A DNA stretch of 64,000 nt, from positions 1-64,000 of the forward strand of contig JBFWWU010000003.1 of assembly GCA_050246015.1 (NCBI GenBank). Direction: 5' to 3'. The translations under genes and the position numbers were made by a program. The DNA comes from JTS-AC122 sp050246015 (GTDB lineage: Bacteria > Planctomycetota > Phycisphaerae > Phycisphaerales > UBA1924). The notes below the pieces were generated by a model, which had not been told where the DNA came from, searched no databases, and saw only the letters and a list, made by a program, of their open reading frames with translations. Positions 50,127-58,688 of this stretch are shown piece after piece. Within the stretch, counting starts at the first letter, position 1; the number at the start of each line of letters is the position of its first letter.

Positions 50127-50840
50127 TCAACTGCTGCCGTGGCGCATGCGTTCGAGACCTTCGGAGAAGGGGTAACTGGGGAAGACGCCGATGTGTCCGA
50201 ACTGCCAGGCGGCGGGGGGCGGGTAGACGTCGCCGCGGAATCCTGCTTCGTACATCGCGCGAAGAACGGACTCGAAGGAGGGCTCGTCACCATCGGCGGC
50301 GACGAGTTTATTGACGCGGGCGTTGAGGAAGGAGACGGTGGCGACGGGGGCGCGTTCGCGGCGATCCTTGAGCATTTTGGCGACGGTGACGAAGCCTCGC
50401 TTGAGTTCGGGGAGGGTGAAATGAGAGCGGCCGGCGGGGCGGAGGATGGCGAGGATGAGGATGAGGTCGAGGTCGAACTTGAGGACGTAGGGCTCGCGGT
50501 CGGCGGCGGCGTGGATGCCGACGGATTCCTGGAACATTTTGGCGAAGGACGTGACGGCGCTGGCGGTCCACTGGCTGGAGGGGATGAGGTCGACGAGTTG
50601 GGCGACGATGCCGTGAGAGTTGTCGGAATCGTTGACGGCGCAGACGACGGCGCGGTAGCGGCCGTCGAGGACATCGCGGAGCATGTCCTGTCCCCAGAGG
50701 ATTCGGATGCGTTCGGCGGCGGCGGGACCCGAGAGCATGCCGGCGGGGGCGCTGGGGAGGAGGCTGACCTGATCTGGGAACTGATCGGAGCGCATGAGGT
50801 CGTCGGCGTTGTCGTCGTAGAGGCGGATCTGGCTGGGCAT
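50127..50840 (-). CDS. Hypothetical cytoplasmic protein, 237 aa
   Basis: The protein (start MPSQIRLYDDNADDLM) has no signal peptide and a globular alpha/beta composition: DMLRDVLDGRYRAVVCAVND, LDLILILAILRPAGRSHFTL, PELKRGFVTVAKMLKDRRER. A C-terminal stretch rich in Pro/Gly/Phe (GDVYPPPAAWQFGHIGVF) follows. ATG 50840 has GGAGG 12 nt upstream. I do not recognise a family. It lies convergent to the 49394 gene and downstream of the LptF/G-like gene on the same strand (88-bp gap). Confidence 0.75.
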   Translation of the reverse strand: MPSQIRLYDDNADDLMRSDQFPDQVSLLPSAPAGMLSGPAAAERIRILWGQDMLRDVLDGRYRAVVCAVNDSDNSHGIVAQLVDLIPSSQWTASAVTSFAKMFQESVGIHAAADREPYVLKFDLDLILILAILRPAGRSHFTLPELKRGFVTVAKMLKDRRERAPVATVSFLNARVNKLVAADGDEPSFESVLRAMYEAGFRGDVYPPPAAWQFGHIGVFPSYPFSEGLERMRHGSS

Positions 50841-50928
50841 GTGGAGTCCTCCAGAGGGACATACTAAGGGGTGATGGCTGAACGGGTGGCGGGGAAGCGG
50901 GGCGGGAGGAGTCGAGAGGCGTGAGGAT

Positions 50929-52671
50929 TCAGTGGGCGGCGACTTTTCGGTATTGGAGGAAGGTGTAGACGAGGAGGGCGGCGACGCCGCCCCAGAGGAT
51001 GATGAGGCCGGCGAGGCCGCTGTGGTGGGTGGTCTGTTGTCCGGCGCTGATGGTGAGGACCGCAAAGAGGGCGGGGAAGAAGGCCCAGAGGTAGACGGTG
51101 AGGGGGAGCCTGGAGCGGAGGCGCAAGGCCATGACGGCGCCGGTGACGATCATGACGAGACAGGCGAGGGAACTGGCCAGGCGCTCGTGCTGTTTGCTGA
51201 TGATTTCGAGGTGGAGGTCGGCGAGTCGAGCGAGCAGGTCGCTACGGGGGCTGGCGATGTAGAGGTCATTGTCGGGGGAGGCGCTGACTCGCTGGGCGGC
51301 GAGGGCGATGAGATCGGAGGAGGAGAGTGACATGACGGCGCCGGTTGGGGAGGACTGGAGGGTTGCGGCATCGAGGACGAACTCGCGGAGTGAGCCTCGG
51401 GTGGAGGAACGAGGGGCGTCCGGGGTGGGGGCGGCGGGGAGGGTGGAACGGACACCCTGAAGTTGGATGGTGAGGGTGACGGGGTTATCGGGGTCGGCGG
51501 GGTTGACAGCGGTACGGAGCCAGGCGGACTCGGCGGACTGGGTGAGGGTGCGGCCGCCGTCGAGGGTGCGGACGAGTTGAATGGGGCCGGCGGCGGGGGG
51601 CGAGATGGCCCAGTATTCGTGAGCGGAGTCCCAGTGGATGGAAGCGGCGCGGAGGAAGAAGGGCTGGCCGTTGCGGTCGATGAAGTGAGCGCCGGCGGGG
51701 GTGGCGAGTTCGTCGGAGATCTGGGTGGTGGTGAGGCGCTCGCAGATGTGAGAAGCGAGGACGCGGCGTCGAGATTCAATGAAGTTGATGGCGTCGGGGT
51801 TGCGCTTGAGGGCTTCGAGTTGGGACCAGGTGAGGAACTTCGGGTCGTCGTTGAAGGCGTTGGGGATGACGTAGGACATGAGGGTGTATTCGAGGTCGGA
51901 TCCCTGCTGGCCGATGGAGCGGGCGCGGACGCCGCGGGGCTTGACGATGACGCGGGTGACGGAATCGGTAGGGGCGAGGGGGGCGGTCGCGGTGGCAGGA
52001 GCGCCGGGGAAGGATGACAGGGCGGAGGCATCTTCGCGGACGAGCCAGACGTCGGCTTCTTCGGCGCTGATTTCGATCTCGGGCTGCTTGTGGTCGTCGA
52101 GTTTGATGACCATGAGGCGTTTCATGTAGAGTTGGTCGTAGGGAACGGCATCGGGGGAAGGGACTTCGCGCACGACATCGGCGTAGATGAGGGTGCCGTT
52201 GAGGTTGACGGCCTCCTTGCGTTCGATGGACCCGATGATGTAGCGAGCGGCGTCGCGGGTGATGAGTTGTTCGATGGAGCGGAGGAAACGGGGGATGAAG
52301 GAGTTCTGGAGGGCGAAGATGACAACGGCGAGGGCGAGGCCGGAGATGAGGACGGGCGCGAGGAGGGAGCGGTGGCTGATGCCGGCGGCGTGGCAGGCGG
52401 TGATTTCATTGTCGTTGGACCAGCGGTGATAGGCGAGGGTGGCTCCGAAGCCCGCGGCGAAGGGGAGGGCATACTGGAGCATGGGGGGCATGAAAAGGAG
52501 CATGAGGCGCAGGGTGTCGAGGGGCCCGAGGCGTCCTTCGGCCAGGAGGCGGACGGCGCCGGCGAAGGACATGACGACGACGAGGACGGCGGTGGTGATG
52601 AGAAGCAGACGCCAGACGTCGGCGGCGAGGAATCGGAAGATGAGTAGAGCGGGTCGGCGGTGCACGGGCAC
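50929..52671 (-). CDS. LptF/LptG-family permease (YjgP/YjgQ)
   Basis: The 580-aa inner-membrane protein has six membrane segments: three N-terminal (LLLITTAVLVVVMSFAGAV; MLLFMPPMLQYALPFAAGFG; LAPVLISGLALAVVIFALQ) and three C-terminal (LACLVMIVTGAVMALRL; LWAFFPALFAVLTISAG; GLIILWGGVAALLVYTF), with a large periplasmic domain between, as in the LPS-export permeases. It would work with LptB ATPase to extract a lipopolysaccharide-type lipid. The periplasmic domain is larger than in E. coli LptF/G (about 360 aa in total) and contains Thr/Pro-rich stretches. The start is uncertain: GTG 52671 places the first helix soon after, while ATG 52761 adds 30 residues. Confidence 0.85.
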   Translation of the reverse strand: MPVHRRPALLIFRFLAADVWRLLLITTAVLVVVMSFAGAVRLLAEGRLGPLDTLRLMLLFMPPMLQYALPFAAGFGATLAYHRWSNDNEITACHAAGISHRSLLAPVLISGLALAVVIFALQNSFIPRFLRSIEQLITRDAARYIIGSIERKEAVNLNGTLIYADVVREVPSPDAVPYDQLYMKRLMVIKLDDHKQPEIEISAEEADVWLVREDASALSSFPGAPATATAPLAPTDSVTRVIVKPRGVRARSIGQQGSDLEYTLMSYVIPNAFNDDPKFLTWSQLEALKRNPDAINFIESRRRVLASHICERLTTTQISDELATPAGAHFIDRNGQPFFLRAASIHWDSAHEYWAISPPAAGPIQLVRTLDGGRTLTQSAESAWLRTAVNPADPDNPVTLTIQLQGVRSTLPAAPTPDAPRSSTRGSLREFVLDAATLQSSPTGAVMSLSSSDLIALAAQRVSASPDNDLYIASPRSDLLARLADLHLEIISKQHERLASSLACLVMIVTGAVMALRLRSRLPLTVYLWAFFPALFAVLTISAGQQTTHHSGLAGLIILWGGVAALLVYTFLQYRKVAAH

Positions 52672-52971
52672 ATGGTAGATTGGGGGAAGGGCACGATGAC
52701 GCGAGAATTGCTGTCTGGGTGGTGGTAGGGAGACTGCCGGCAACGGCGGGCGTGAGTTCATGCGTTGGCGGAAGGATGGAGGGATCGCGCGGTCTCGTCC
52801 GGATCAGGCGGGACGAGCGATGCGAACCGGATAAACGGTAGATGAGGCTCGGGGAAGCCTCGGTGCGCGGCGTGAGGAAGGTACAGTTCCGGCGAGCGTA
52901 TCGATCGAGCACGAACGGACCGATGCTTGAGTGACTACAAACGAGCAAACCGCGCCGGAGCGGCGCGGCGA

Positions 52972-55008
52972 ATGAAGAGGGCTGGCATGCGTTGGCAGAA
53001 CCGAAGGTCGGCGGTGGTGTTGATCCGGGCAGCCGTGGGCGTGGCGGTATCGATGTCGGCGGCGGCGCGGGGGGCGGACAATGGGGGAGCGCCGAATCCA
53101 ATCTCGATGGCGGTGCCGACGTTTCTGAATGACGGGTGGGGAAACACGGAGTTCATCATCCAGACGCCGGGGGCGAGGACATCGGCGGCATCGCGGGTGA
53201 ACATCGACCTGGCGGACGAGGCGGGGAACGTGCCGGCGCCGACGCCGGGGTACACGATCACGAGCACGATCGTGGTGGAACTGCTGGACGGGAAGACGAT
53301 CACTGCGGGGATGGCGAACCTGATTGCCAAGGCGGGGGCGGCGTCGCGGGAACATGCGGGCGTGCCCGGGTATGTGCTGATCGACTCGGGGGCGGCGGAC
53401 TGGACGGTGCTGCGGGCATCGGCGCTGGCGAGGCAACTGCGCACGGGCGGAGCACGGATGGGAGTGAAGGGGTCGTACCTGGATATGCGGGTGCCGCTGT
53501 CGCCCAGGACGCTGCCGACGGATCCGGATTTCGGGATGCAGTGGAGCCTGCACAACACGGTGAATCCGCAGTTCGACGTGAACGCGGAGCCGGCGTGGGA
53601 CGCGGGGTACACGGGGACCGGGGTGACGGTGGGGATCGTGGACCAGGGGTTCCAGACGTCGCACCCGGAGTTTCTGTTTGCGTACAACGCGGCGGCGAGC
53701 CAGGCGGGGACGGAGTTCGACACGCACGCGACGGAGTGCGCGGGGATCGTGGGGATGAGGGCGAACAACTCGATAGGCGGGGCGGGGATCGCGTACCAAT
53801 CGATGCTGTCGAAGTTGTATTACGGGAGTTCGACGACGAACGCGACGGCGTTCGGATTCCGGAACGATCTGAACCTGGTGAAGAGCAACTCGTGGGGGCC
53901 GCCAGATAACGGGGCGATTTCGTATATGCCGGGGAACGAGCGAACGGCGATCCAGAACGCGATCACGAACGGGCGCGGGGGATTGGGGACGATCTTTGTG
54001 TGGGCGGCCGGGAATGGCGCGGGTGTGTTTGACCGCGCGGATTACGATCCGTATGTGACGAGCCGGTTCACGATCGGGATCGGGGGGATCTACTTCGACG
54101 ACACGCGATCGGTGTACAGCGAATCGGGGTCGTGCATCCTGGCGGCGGCGCAGTCGGATCGGGACTTCGGGGCGGGCGACATGGGGATCTACACGACGAC
54201 GCCGGGGAACGGATACACGAGCGGGTTCGGGGGTACGAGCGCGGCGTGTCCGCTGGCGGCGGGGGTGGTGGCGCTGATGCTGCAGGCGAATCCCGGGCTG
54301 ACGTGGCGGGATGTGCAGCACGTGATCGTGAACACGGCGCGGTGGTGCGATCAGGCGAATCCGGCGTGGACGCTCAACGGTGCGGGGCACCGGGTGAACT
54401 ACGCGTATGGGTTCGGATCAATCGACGCCGGAGCGGCGACGCGGATGGCGTCGCAGTGGCGCAACGTGCCGGCGGTGCAGACGTACACGTCGCCGACGAT
54501 GACGGTGAGCACGGCGATCCCGAACAACACGACGACGGGGGTGTCGTTCACGGCGGACGTGCCGACGGATTTGGTGGTCGAGCACGTGGAGGTGAACGTG
54601 ACGATCAGCCATACGAACGTGGGGGACCTGCGGATCGCGGTGATGTCGCCGCGGGGGACGGAGTCGATCTTCGCGTTGCCGCGGCCGGATACGACGGACA
54701 ACTACTCGAACTACCTGTTCACGACGGTGCGGTCGTGGGACGAGCGGTCGAGCGGGACGTGGACGCTGACGGTGGCGGACGAACAGGGGGCGGCGAGCGG
54801 GACGATCACGAGTTGGCGGCTGACGGTGTACGGGACGACGCCGTACTGCGCCGGTGATTGGAACCGCGATACGTTCGTGAACTCGCAGGACTTCTTTGAC
54901 TTCCTGACGGCGCTGTTTTCGGGGGCGGCGGATTTCAACCGAGACGGGTTCACGAACTCGCAGGATTTCTTCGACTTCATCACGGCGTTCTTCGGCGGGT
55001 GCGAGTGA
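52972..55008 (+). CDS. Secreted S8 (subtilisin/kexin-like) protease with P-domain and dockerin-like tail
   Basis: The 678-aa protein has a long signal region (RRSAVVLIRAAVGVAVSM), a pro-region of about 150 residues, and an S8 domain with Asp (VTVGIVDQGFQ), His in an altered motif HATECAGIVGM (usual H-G-T-x-V-A-G) and Ser in GFGGTSAACPLAAGVVAL. It is followed by a proprotein-convertase P-domain (DLRIAVMSPRGTESIF; SSGTWTLTVAD). The last 50 residues hold two N-S-Q-D-F-F-D-F motifs with Asp/Asn spacing typical of dockerin-like EF-hands (GDWNRDTFVNSQDFFDFL; DFNRDGFTNSQDFFDFI). Start choice: ATG 52972 or 52987 (the latter with GAGGG 6 nt upstream). An extracellular endoprotease is expected. Confidence 0.93.
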   Translation: MKRAGMRWQNRRSAVVLIRAAVGVAVSMSAAARGADNGGAPNPISMAVPTFLNDGWGNTEFIIQTPGARTSAASRVNIDLADEAGNVPAPTPGYTITSTIVVELLDGKTITAGMANLIAKAGAASREHAGVPGYVLIDSGAADWTVLRASALARQLRTGGARMGVKGSYLDMRVPLSPRTLPTDPDFGMQWSLHNTVNPQFDVNAEPAWDAGYTGTGVTVGIVDQGFQTSHPEFLFAYNAAASQAGTEFDTHATECAGIVGMRANNSIGGAGIAYQSMLSKLYYGSSTTNATAFGFRNDLNLVKSNSWGPPDNGAISYMPGNERTAIQNAITNGRGGLGTIFVWAAGNGAGVFDRADYDPYVTSRFTIGIGGIYFDDTRSVYSESGSCILAAAQSDRDFGAGDMGIYTTTPGNGYTSGFGGTSAACPLAAGVVALMLQANPGLTWRDVQHVIVNTARWCDQANPAWTLNGAGHRVNYAYGFGSIDAGAATRMASQWRNVPAVQTYTSPTMTVSTAIPNNTTTGVSFTADVPTDLVVEHVEVNVTISHTNVGDLRIAVMSPRGTESIFALPRPDTTDNYSNYLFTTVRSWDERSSGTWTLTVADEQGAASGTITSWRLTVYGTTPYCAGDWNRDTFVNSQDFFDFLTALFSGAADFNRDGFTNSQDFFDFITAFFGGCE

Positions 55009-55047
55009 CCCTCGCCTGCCCCACGAGCGGGGGTAGAAGAACCCCCA

Positions 55048-56289
55048 TCATCCTGCCACACTCGTCCGAGCGATGCGTGAGCCGGCGCGAGAGACGCGGC
55101 GCTTGATTTCGAGCATGGTGATGTCGGCGCGGAGGGAGGCGGGATCGCCGCCGAGGGCGGTGGAGAGTTCGTCGATGGTGCGCGGCTCGTGGAGTGCGTC
55201 GAGGATGGACCGCTGGCGGTCGGAGAGGCCGACATCGAGGGCCGGGCGGGTGGGATGGGAGACAGTCGCGCTGGAGGGCGAGGCGTCGGGCGTGGGGGCG
55301 AGGGAGCGCCAGTCGAACTGAGCCTGAGGATCGCGGGCGGGGTCGCGGGTGATGGCGTGGTGAGTGTCAAAGAAGTGATGGCGCGCGGAGGACTCGAGTG
55401 CGTCGAGGACGTCTCTGGGGTGGGTGACGAGGGCGGCGCCGCCGGCCTTGAGCAGGTCGAGGGTGCCTTCGCTGGCGGCACTATCGACGCGGCCCGGGAG
55501 GGCGAAGACGTCGCGGCCGTGCTCTTCGACGGCCTGTCGCGCGGTGATGAGGGCGCCGGAGCGGCGTCCGGCTTCGACGACGATGACGCCGAGGGAGATG
55601 CCGGAGATGATGCGGTTGCGGGCGGGGAAGTTGTCGGGTGTGGGGGCGGTCTTCAAGGGGAGTTCGGAGACGATCGCGCCGTGAGAGGCGGCGATGAGGT
55701 CGAAGAGGTCGGCGTTCTCCGGGGGGTAGATGCTGGAGAGGCCGCAGCCCATGACGACGATGGTGCGGCCCCGCACGGCCAGGGCGGCGTGGTGCGCGGC
55801 GGTATCGATGCCGCGAGCGCCGCCGGAGACGATGCAGAGTCCGGATTGGGCCAGGTGCATGGCGAATCGCGAGGCCTGTTCGCGGCCGTAGTGGGTGCAG
55901 GTGCGGGAGCCGACGATGCCGACGGGGTATTGATCTGCGGCGGCGGGGTCGATGGACCCGCGGAGGTAGAGAATGGGGGGGGCGTCGGGGATCTGTCGCA
56001 GCAGAGGCGGGTAGGCGGGATCGAGGATGGAGAGGATGTTGACGCCGAGGCGGTCGGCTTCGGCGAGTTCGGCGTTGGCGCGTGACTCGGAGAGATCGAT
56101 CTGGGCGCGGATCCTGGCGGCGCGTTCTTTGCCGATGCCGCTGATGCTCTGGAGAGTGCTTGCGGGCGCCTGCAAGGCGGCGGCGGGGGAGCCGCAGTGC
56201 TGGATGAGGCGCCCGATCAGGATGGGTCCCAAACCGCTGACAAGGGTGAGGCGCAGGAGCGCGATGGTTTGCGGATCGAGCGATGGCAT
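55048..56289 (-). CDS. dprA: DNA-processing protein A
   Basis: The 413-aa protein loads RecA on incoming single-stranded DNA in natural transformation. N-terminal helix-hairpin-helix region (about 1-65, LVSGLGPILIGRLIQHCGSP, SGIGKERAARI), the Rossmann core with VGIVGSRTCTHYG, GLCIVSGGARGIDTAAHHAAL, FPARNRIISGIS and SGALITARQAVEEHGRDVFA, and a C-terminal winged helix (about 345-410, ILDALHEPRTIDELSTALGG). ATG 56289 starts the conserved part; an in-frame ATG at 56310 is possible. Typical length for the family. Confidence 0.96.
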   Translation of the reverse strand: MPSLDPQTIALLRLTLVSGLGPILIGRLIQHCGSPAAALQAPASTLQSISGIGKERAARIRAQIDLSESRANAELAEADRLGVNILSILDPAYPPLLRQIPDAPPILYLRGSIDPAAADQYPVGIVGSRTCTHYGREQASRFAMHLAQSGLCIVSGGARGIDTAAHHAALAVRGRTIVVMGCGLSSIYPPENADLFDLIAASHGAIVSELPLKTAPTPDNFPARNRIISGISLGVIVVEAGRRSGALITARQAVEEHGRDVFALPGRVDSAASEGTLDLLKAGGAALVTHPRDVLDALESSARHHFFDTHHAITRDPARDPQAQFDWRSLAPTPDASPSSATVSHPTRPALDVGLSDRQRSILDALHEPRTIDELSTALGGDPASLRADITMLEIKRRVSRAGSRIARTSVAG

Positions 56290-56454
56290 AACAGAACTAT
56301 AACACCCCATGTTGGGGGTGCCAACTGGAGCTCTTGTTCCCCGTCGGGGGTGCCGCTGGTCGTGGGGCGGGTTGCACGGGTGGATGTGAGTTGAGAAGAA
56401 GACATGGAGGCATGCGGCATCAAGGGATCGAGTGGAAGGGGTGTCGAAGCAAAG

Positions 56455-56484
56455 CGGCCGCCCCGCGGTGAAGCGGAGCGGCCG
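56455..56484 (-). terminator. Probable terminator of the serine-hydrolase gene
   Basis: Stem CGGCCGCCCCGC / GCGGAGCGGCCG (one mismatch, 6-nt loop), 15 bp past the minus-strand stop at 56499. On the minus strand it is followed only by CTTTGCTTC, so the T-run is weak. The rest of the 56290-56498 gap carries a diverged copy of the GATGCCT repeat. Confidence 0.55.
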
Positions 56485-56498
56485 AGGTGAGGGGCGTG

Positions 56499-58409
56499 TC
56501 AGTTGCCGAAGAAGCAGGTGAGGAAGTCGAAGAAGTCCTGGCTGTTGGTGGCACGGTCGTGGTTGAAGTCGGCGTCGCCGGAGAAGAAGTCCTGGAGGAA
56601 GTCGAAGTAGTCCTGGGAGTTGAGGATGCCGTCGAAGTTCCAGTCGCACCCGCAGGAGCCCCAGGTGGCCATGGCGGCGCGGACGCGGTCGCGGACGAGG
56701 GCGACGAAGGCGTCTGTGACGGCGGAGGCGGCGTTGGAGTCGTTCGACGCGTCGTTGACGAAGGTGCCGACGAAGTACTGGCGATCGACGCCGCGGCAGG
56801 CATTGCGGAAGGGGATGGTGATCATGCCGCCGCGGGTCTGGACGTAGGTGCAATCGGGAGAGCAGAGCCCGTAGTTGCCGTGCTTGCGGACGTAACCGGT
56901 TTGGGCGCGGAAGGCGTCGCGCTGGGCCGGGGAGAAGCCGAAGTTAGCGGCTTCCTCGTTGATGACGGTGCCGACGGAAGAGAGGCCGTCTTCTTGCTCG
57001 TCGAGCATGAGGGAGTAGAGGGACTGTCGGTTTGAGTTGGAGAGTGGGCCCGTGGCGATCCAGTCGTAGAGGGTGTAGGCGTCGCGGAGGGTGAGCATGT
57101 TGGGGTCGGCGATGGCGCCGTCGGCGCCGCCGGCACACCCGATGCGGTGGTTGAGCATGGTGGAGGACATGCCGATGTTGGCGGCGAAGGTGTTGAGGTT
57201 GGACTCGCCCCAGCGGACGCGCATGGCCTGGGTGCGGGCGTTGTCGGAGTTCTCCATCATGGCCTGGAGGGTGCTGGAGAGGGGCTCCTGGAAGGGGCCG
57301 GAGTCCTGAGGGCAGGAGCCGCTGTAACCTGAGAAGACGGTGATGGGGGTGCCGAGGTTGACGAGGAAGTTGGTCTGGACCTGGTTCATCGCGTAGGCAT
57401 GGTGGAGGATTTTGATCATGCTGGCGGGCTCGAAGACGGTGTTTTCATTGAGGCCGGCGAACTCCGCGCCGCCGATCTGGCGGAGGTAGGCGCCGGAGGT
57501 GCCGTCGGTACCGTTGCGGAGGATGTCGCCGACCTGGGTGGTGAGGGCGTTGGAGTTGTTGACCATGATGGCGGCGAAGCGGCCATTGGACTGTCGCTTG
57601 AGGTCGATGAGGCGAGCGCCGTTCTGATTGATGCGGTCGGAGAGGTAGTCGGCGGTGACACCGTAGTACCACCACCAGTGCGGGTTGCCGCCGGGGACGC
57701 GTTGCATGAGGACGTTGTAGGTGCCGCCGGCGGATTCCTCGATCTCGGTGAGCATGGCGTTGTTCTGGTTGATGAAGGTGGCGATCTGTGCGGGGGTGAT
57801 GTTGTAATACCACCACCACGAGCGGGCGTGGTCGCCGGTGTTGTTGATGTAGATCGCGCTGTAGTAGGTGGAGCCGGCGATGTCGTAGCGGTCGAAGTCG
57901 ATGATGCGGACGTTGTTATTGGCCACATAGTCGCCGATGGTGGTGAGGGAGGTGTTGTAGTGGCGGCCCCATCCGGCGGCGTCGTCGCCGGTGTTTCGGA
58001 TCATGACGACGGCGAAGCGGGTGTTGCCGTTGCCGTCGTCGTAGGGCTGCTGATCGATGAGGCGGGCGTTGTTGTCGTTGAGGTAGGTGGTGAGTTGAGC
58101 GGCGGTGATGCCGTAGTACCACCACCAGGTCTTGGCGTACTCGCCGGTGTTTCGGACGAGGCAGGCGTTGAAGCGGAGCGGGGAGGCGCTGTCGATTTCG
58201 AGGTCGGTGATGCGGTTGCCCTGATCGACGAGGTCGGTGAGGGCCTGGGCGGTGACGCCGTAGTACCAATACCAGCCGGTGGGGGTGGAGCGCTCGTCGT
58301 CGTCGAGTTGTTGAGCGGCGGCGACGGGGGCGAGGGCGGCCAAGCCGGCGGCGGCGAGCAGCGCCAGGATCGGACGGGTGAGGGACGGCATGTGGAGAGT
58401 GCGGAACAT
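56499..58409 (-). CDS. Secreted serine hydrolase with WWYYG-type repeats, polyglycine-hydrolase-like
   Basis: The 636-aa protein has a signal peptide (LTRPILALLAAAGLAALAP, AAAQ cleavage). Residues about 46-290 hold five repeats of roughly 50 aa, each opening with an aromatic block (GWYWYYGVTAQAL; WWWYYGITAAQL; GWGRHYNTSL; WWWYYNITPAQI; WWWYYGVTADYL) and an R-L-I-D or R-I-I-D strand. A serine beta-lactamase/penicillin-binding fold follows with S330-M-I-K333 (FEPASMIKILHH), S388-D-N390 (MENSDNARTQ) and a KHG near residue 510. The C-terminus has two EF-hand-like motifs (CDWNFDGILNSQDYFDFL; DADFNHDRATNSQDFFDFL). This order (aromatic repeats then beta-lactamase-like domain) is that of fungal polyglycine hydrolases. 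The substrate is unknown. Confidence 0.85.
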   Translation of the reverse strand: MFRTLHMPSLTRPILALLAAAGLAALAPVAAAQQLDDDERSTPTGWYWYYGVTAQALTDLVDQGNRITDLEIDSASPLRFNACLVRNTGEYAKTWWWYYGITAAQLTTYLNDNNARLIDQQPYDDGNGNTRFAVVMIRNTGDDAAGWGRHYNTSLTTIGDYVANNNVRIIDFDRYDIAGSTYYSAIYINNTGDHARSWWWYYNITPAQIATFINQNNAMLTEIEESAGGTYNVLMQRVPGGNPHWWWYYGVTADYLSDRINQNGARLIDLKRQSNGRFAAIMVNNSNALTTQVGDILRNGTDGTSGAYLRQIGGAEFAGLNENTVFEPASMIKILHHAYAMNQVQTNFLVNLGTPITVFSGYSGSCPQDSGPFQEPLSSTLQAMMENSDNARTQAMRVRWGESNLNTFAANIGMSSTMLNHRIGCAGGADGAIADPNMLTLRDAYTLYDWIATGPLSNSNRQSLYSLMLDEQEDGLSSVGTVINEEAANFGFSPAQRDAFRAQTGYVRKHGNYGLCSPDCTYVQTRGGMITIPFRNACRGVDRQYFVGTFVNDASNDSNAASAVTDAFVALVRDRVRAAMATWGSCGCDWNFDGILNSQDYFDFLQDFFSGDADFNHDRATNSQDFFDFLTCFFGN

Positions 58410-58453
58410 GTGCGTGATTCCTTGTCGGGGGAGTGTGAACGAGAGATCGCTGT

Positions 58454-58470
58454 CCCTGCACGGTGCAGGG
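58454..58470. promoter_or_regulatory. Perfect 17-nt palindrome upstream of the serine-hydrolase gene
   Basis: CCCTGCACGGTGCAGGG has 8-bp arms around one central base, 45 bp upstream of the ATG at 58409. It may be an operator or a leader hairpin. Confidence 0.5.
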
Positions 58471-58633
58471 AAGAGAACGACTCGGGGCGTAAGGGTTGAA
58501 ACGCGAGGCGTGCGGGGCGGAAACCACGGGTCCTGGTGGTCCGGGCGCGGGGCTTTTCGAACCCAGCGAGGCGGAGGATCGCTCTCGCCTGTAAACTATT
58601 GTGCGAGAAAGAGGGTGTCGGGGGCTAGCGGGG

Positions 58634-58655
58634 TGTCTACAAATTCAGGTAGACA
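58634..58655. promoter_or_regulatory. Inverted repeat before the ECF sigma gene
   Basis: TGTCTAC (58634-58640) and GTAGACA (58649-58655), perfect 7-bp arms with an 8-nt spacer, immediately before the possible GTG start at 58656 and 34 bp before ATG 58689. It could be an autoregulatory operator. Confidence 0.45.
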
Positions 58656-58688
58656 GTGGGGAGCCTGCCCGGCGATGCGGTCGAAAAG

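Noticed and set aside
50139..50867. Acidic plus-strand frame opposite the hypothetical gene at 50127
   Set aside because: Gly/Glu/Asp-rich composition typical of antisense shadows in this G-rich region; the minus-strand frame has a ribosome-binding site and normal composition.
55189..56085. Gly/Asp-rich plus-strand frame
   Set aside because: It is the antisense shadow of dprA.
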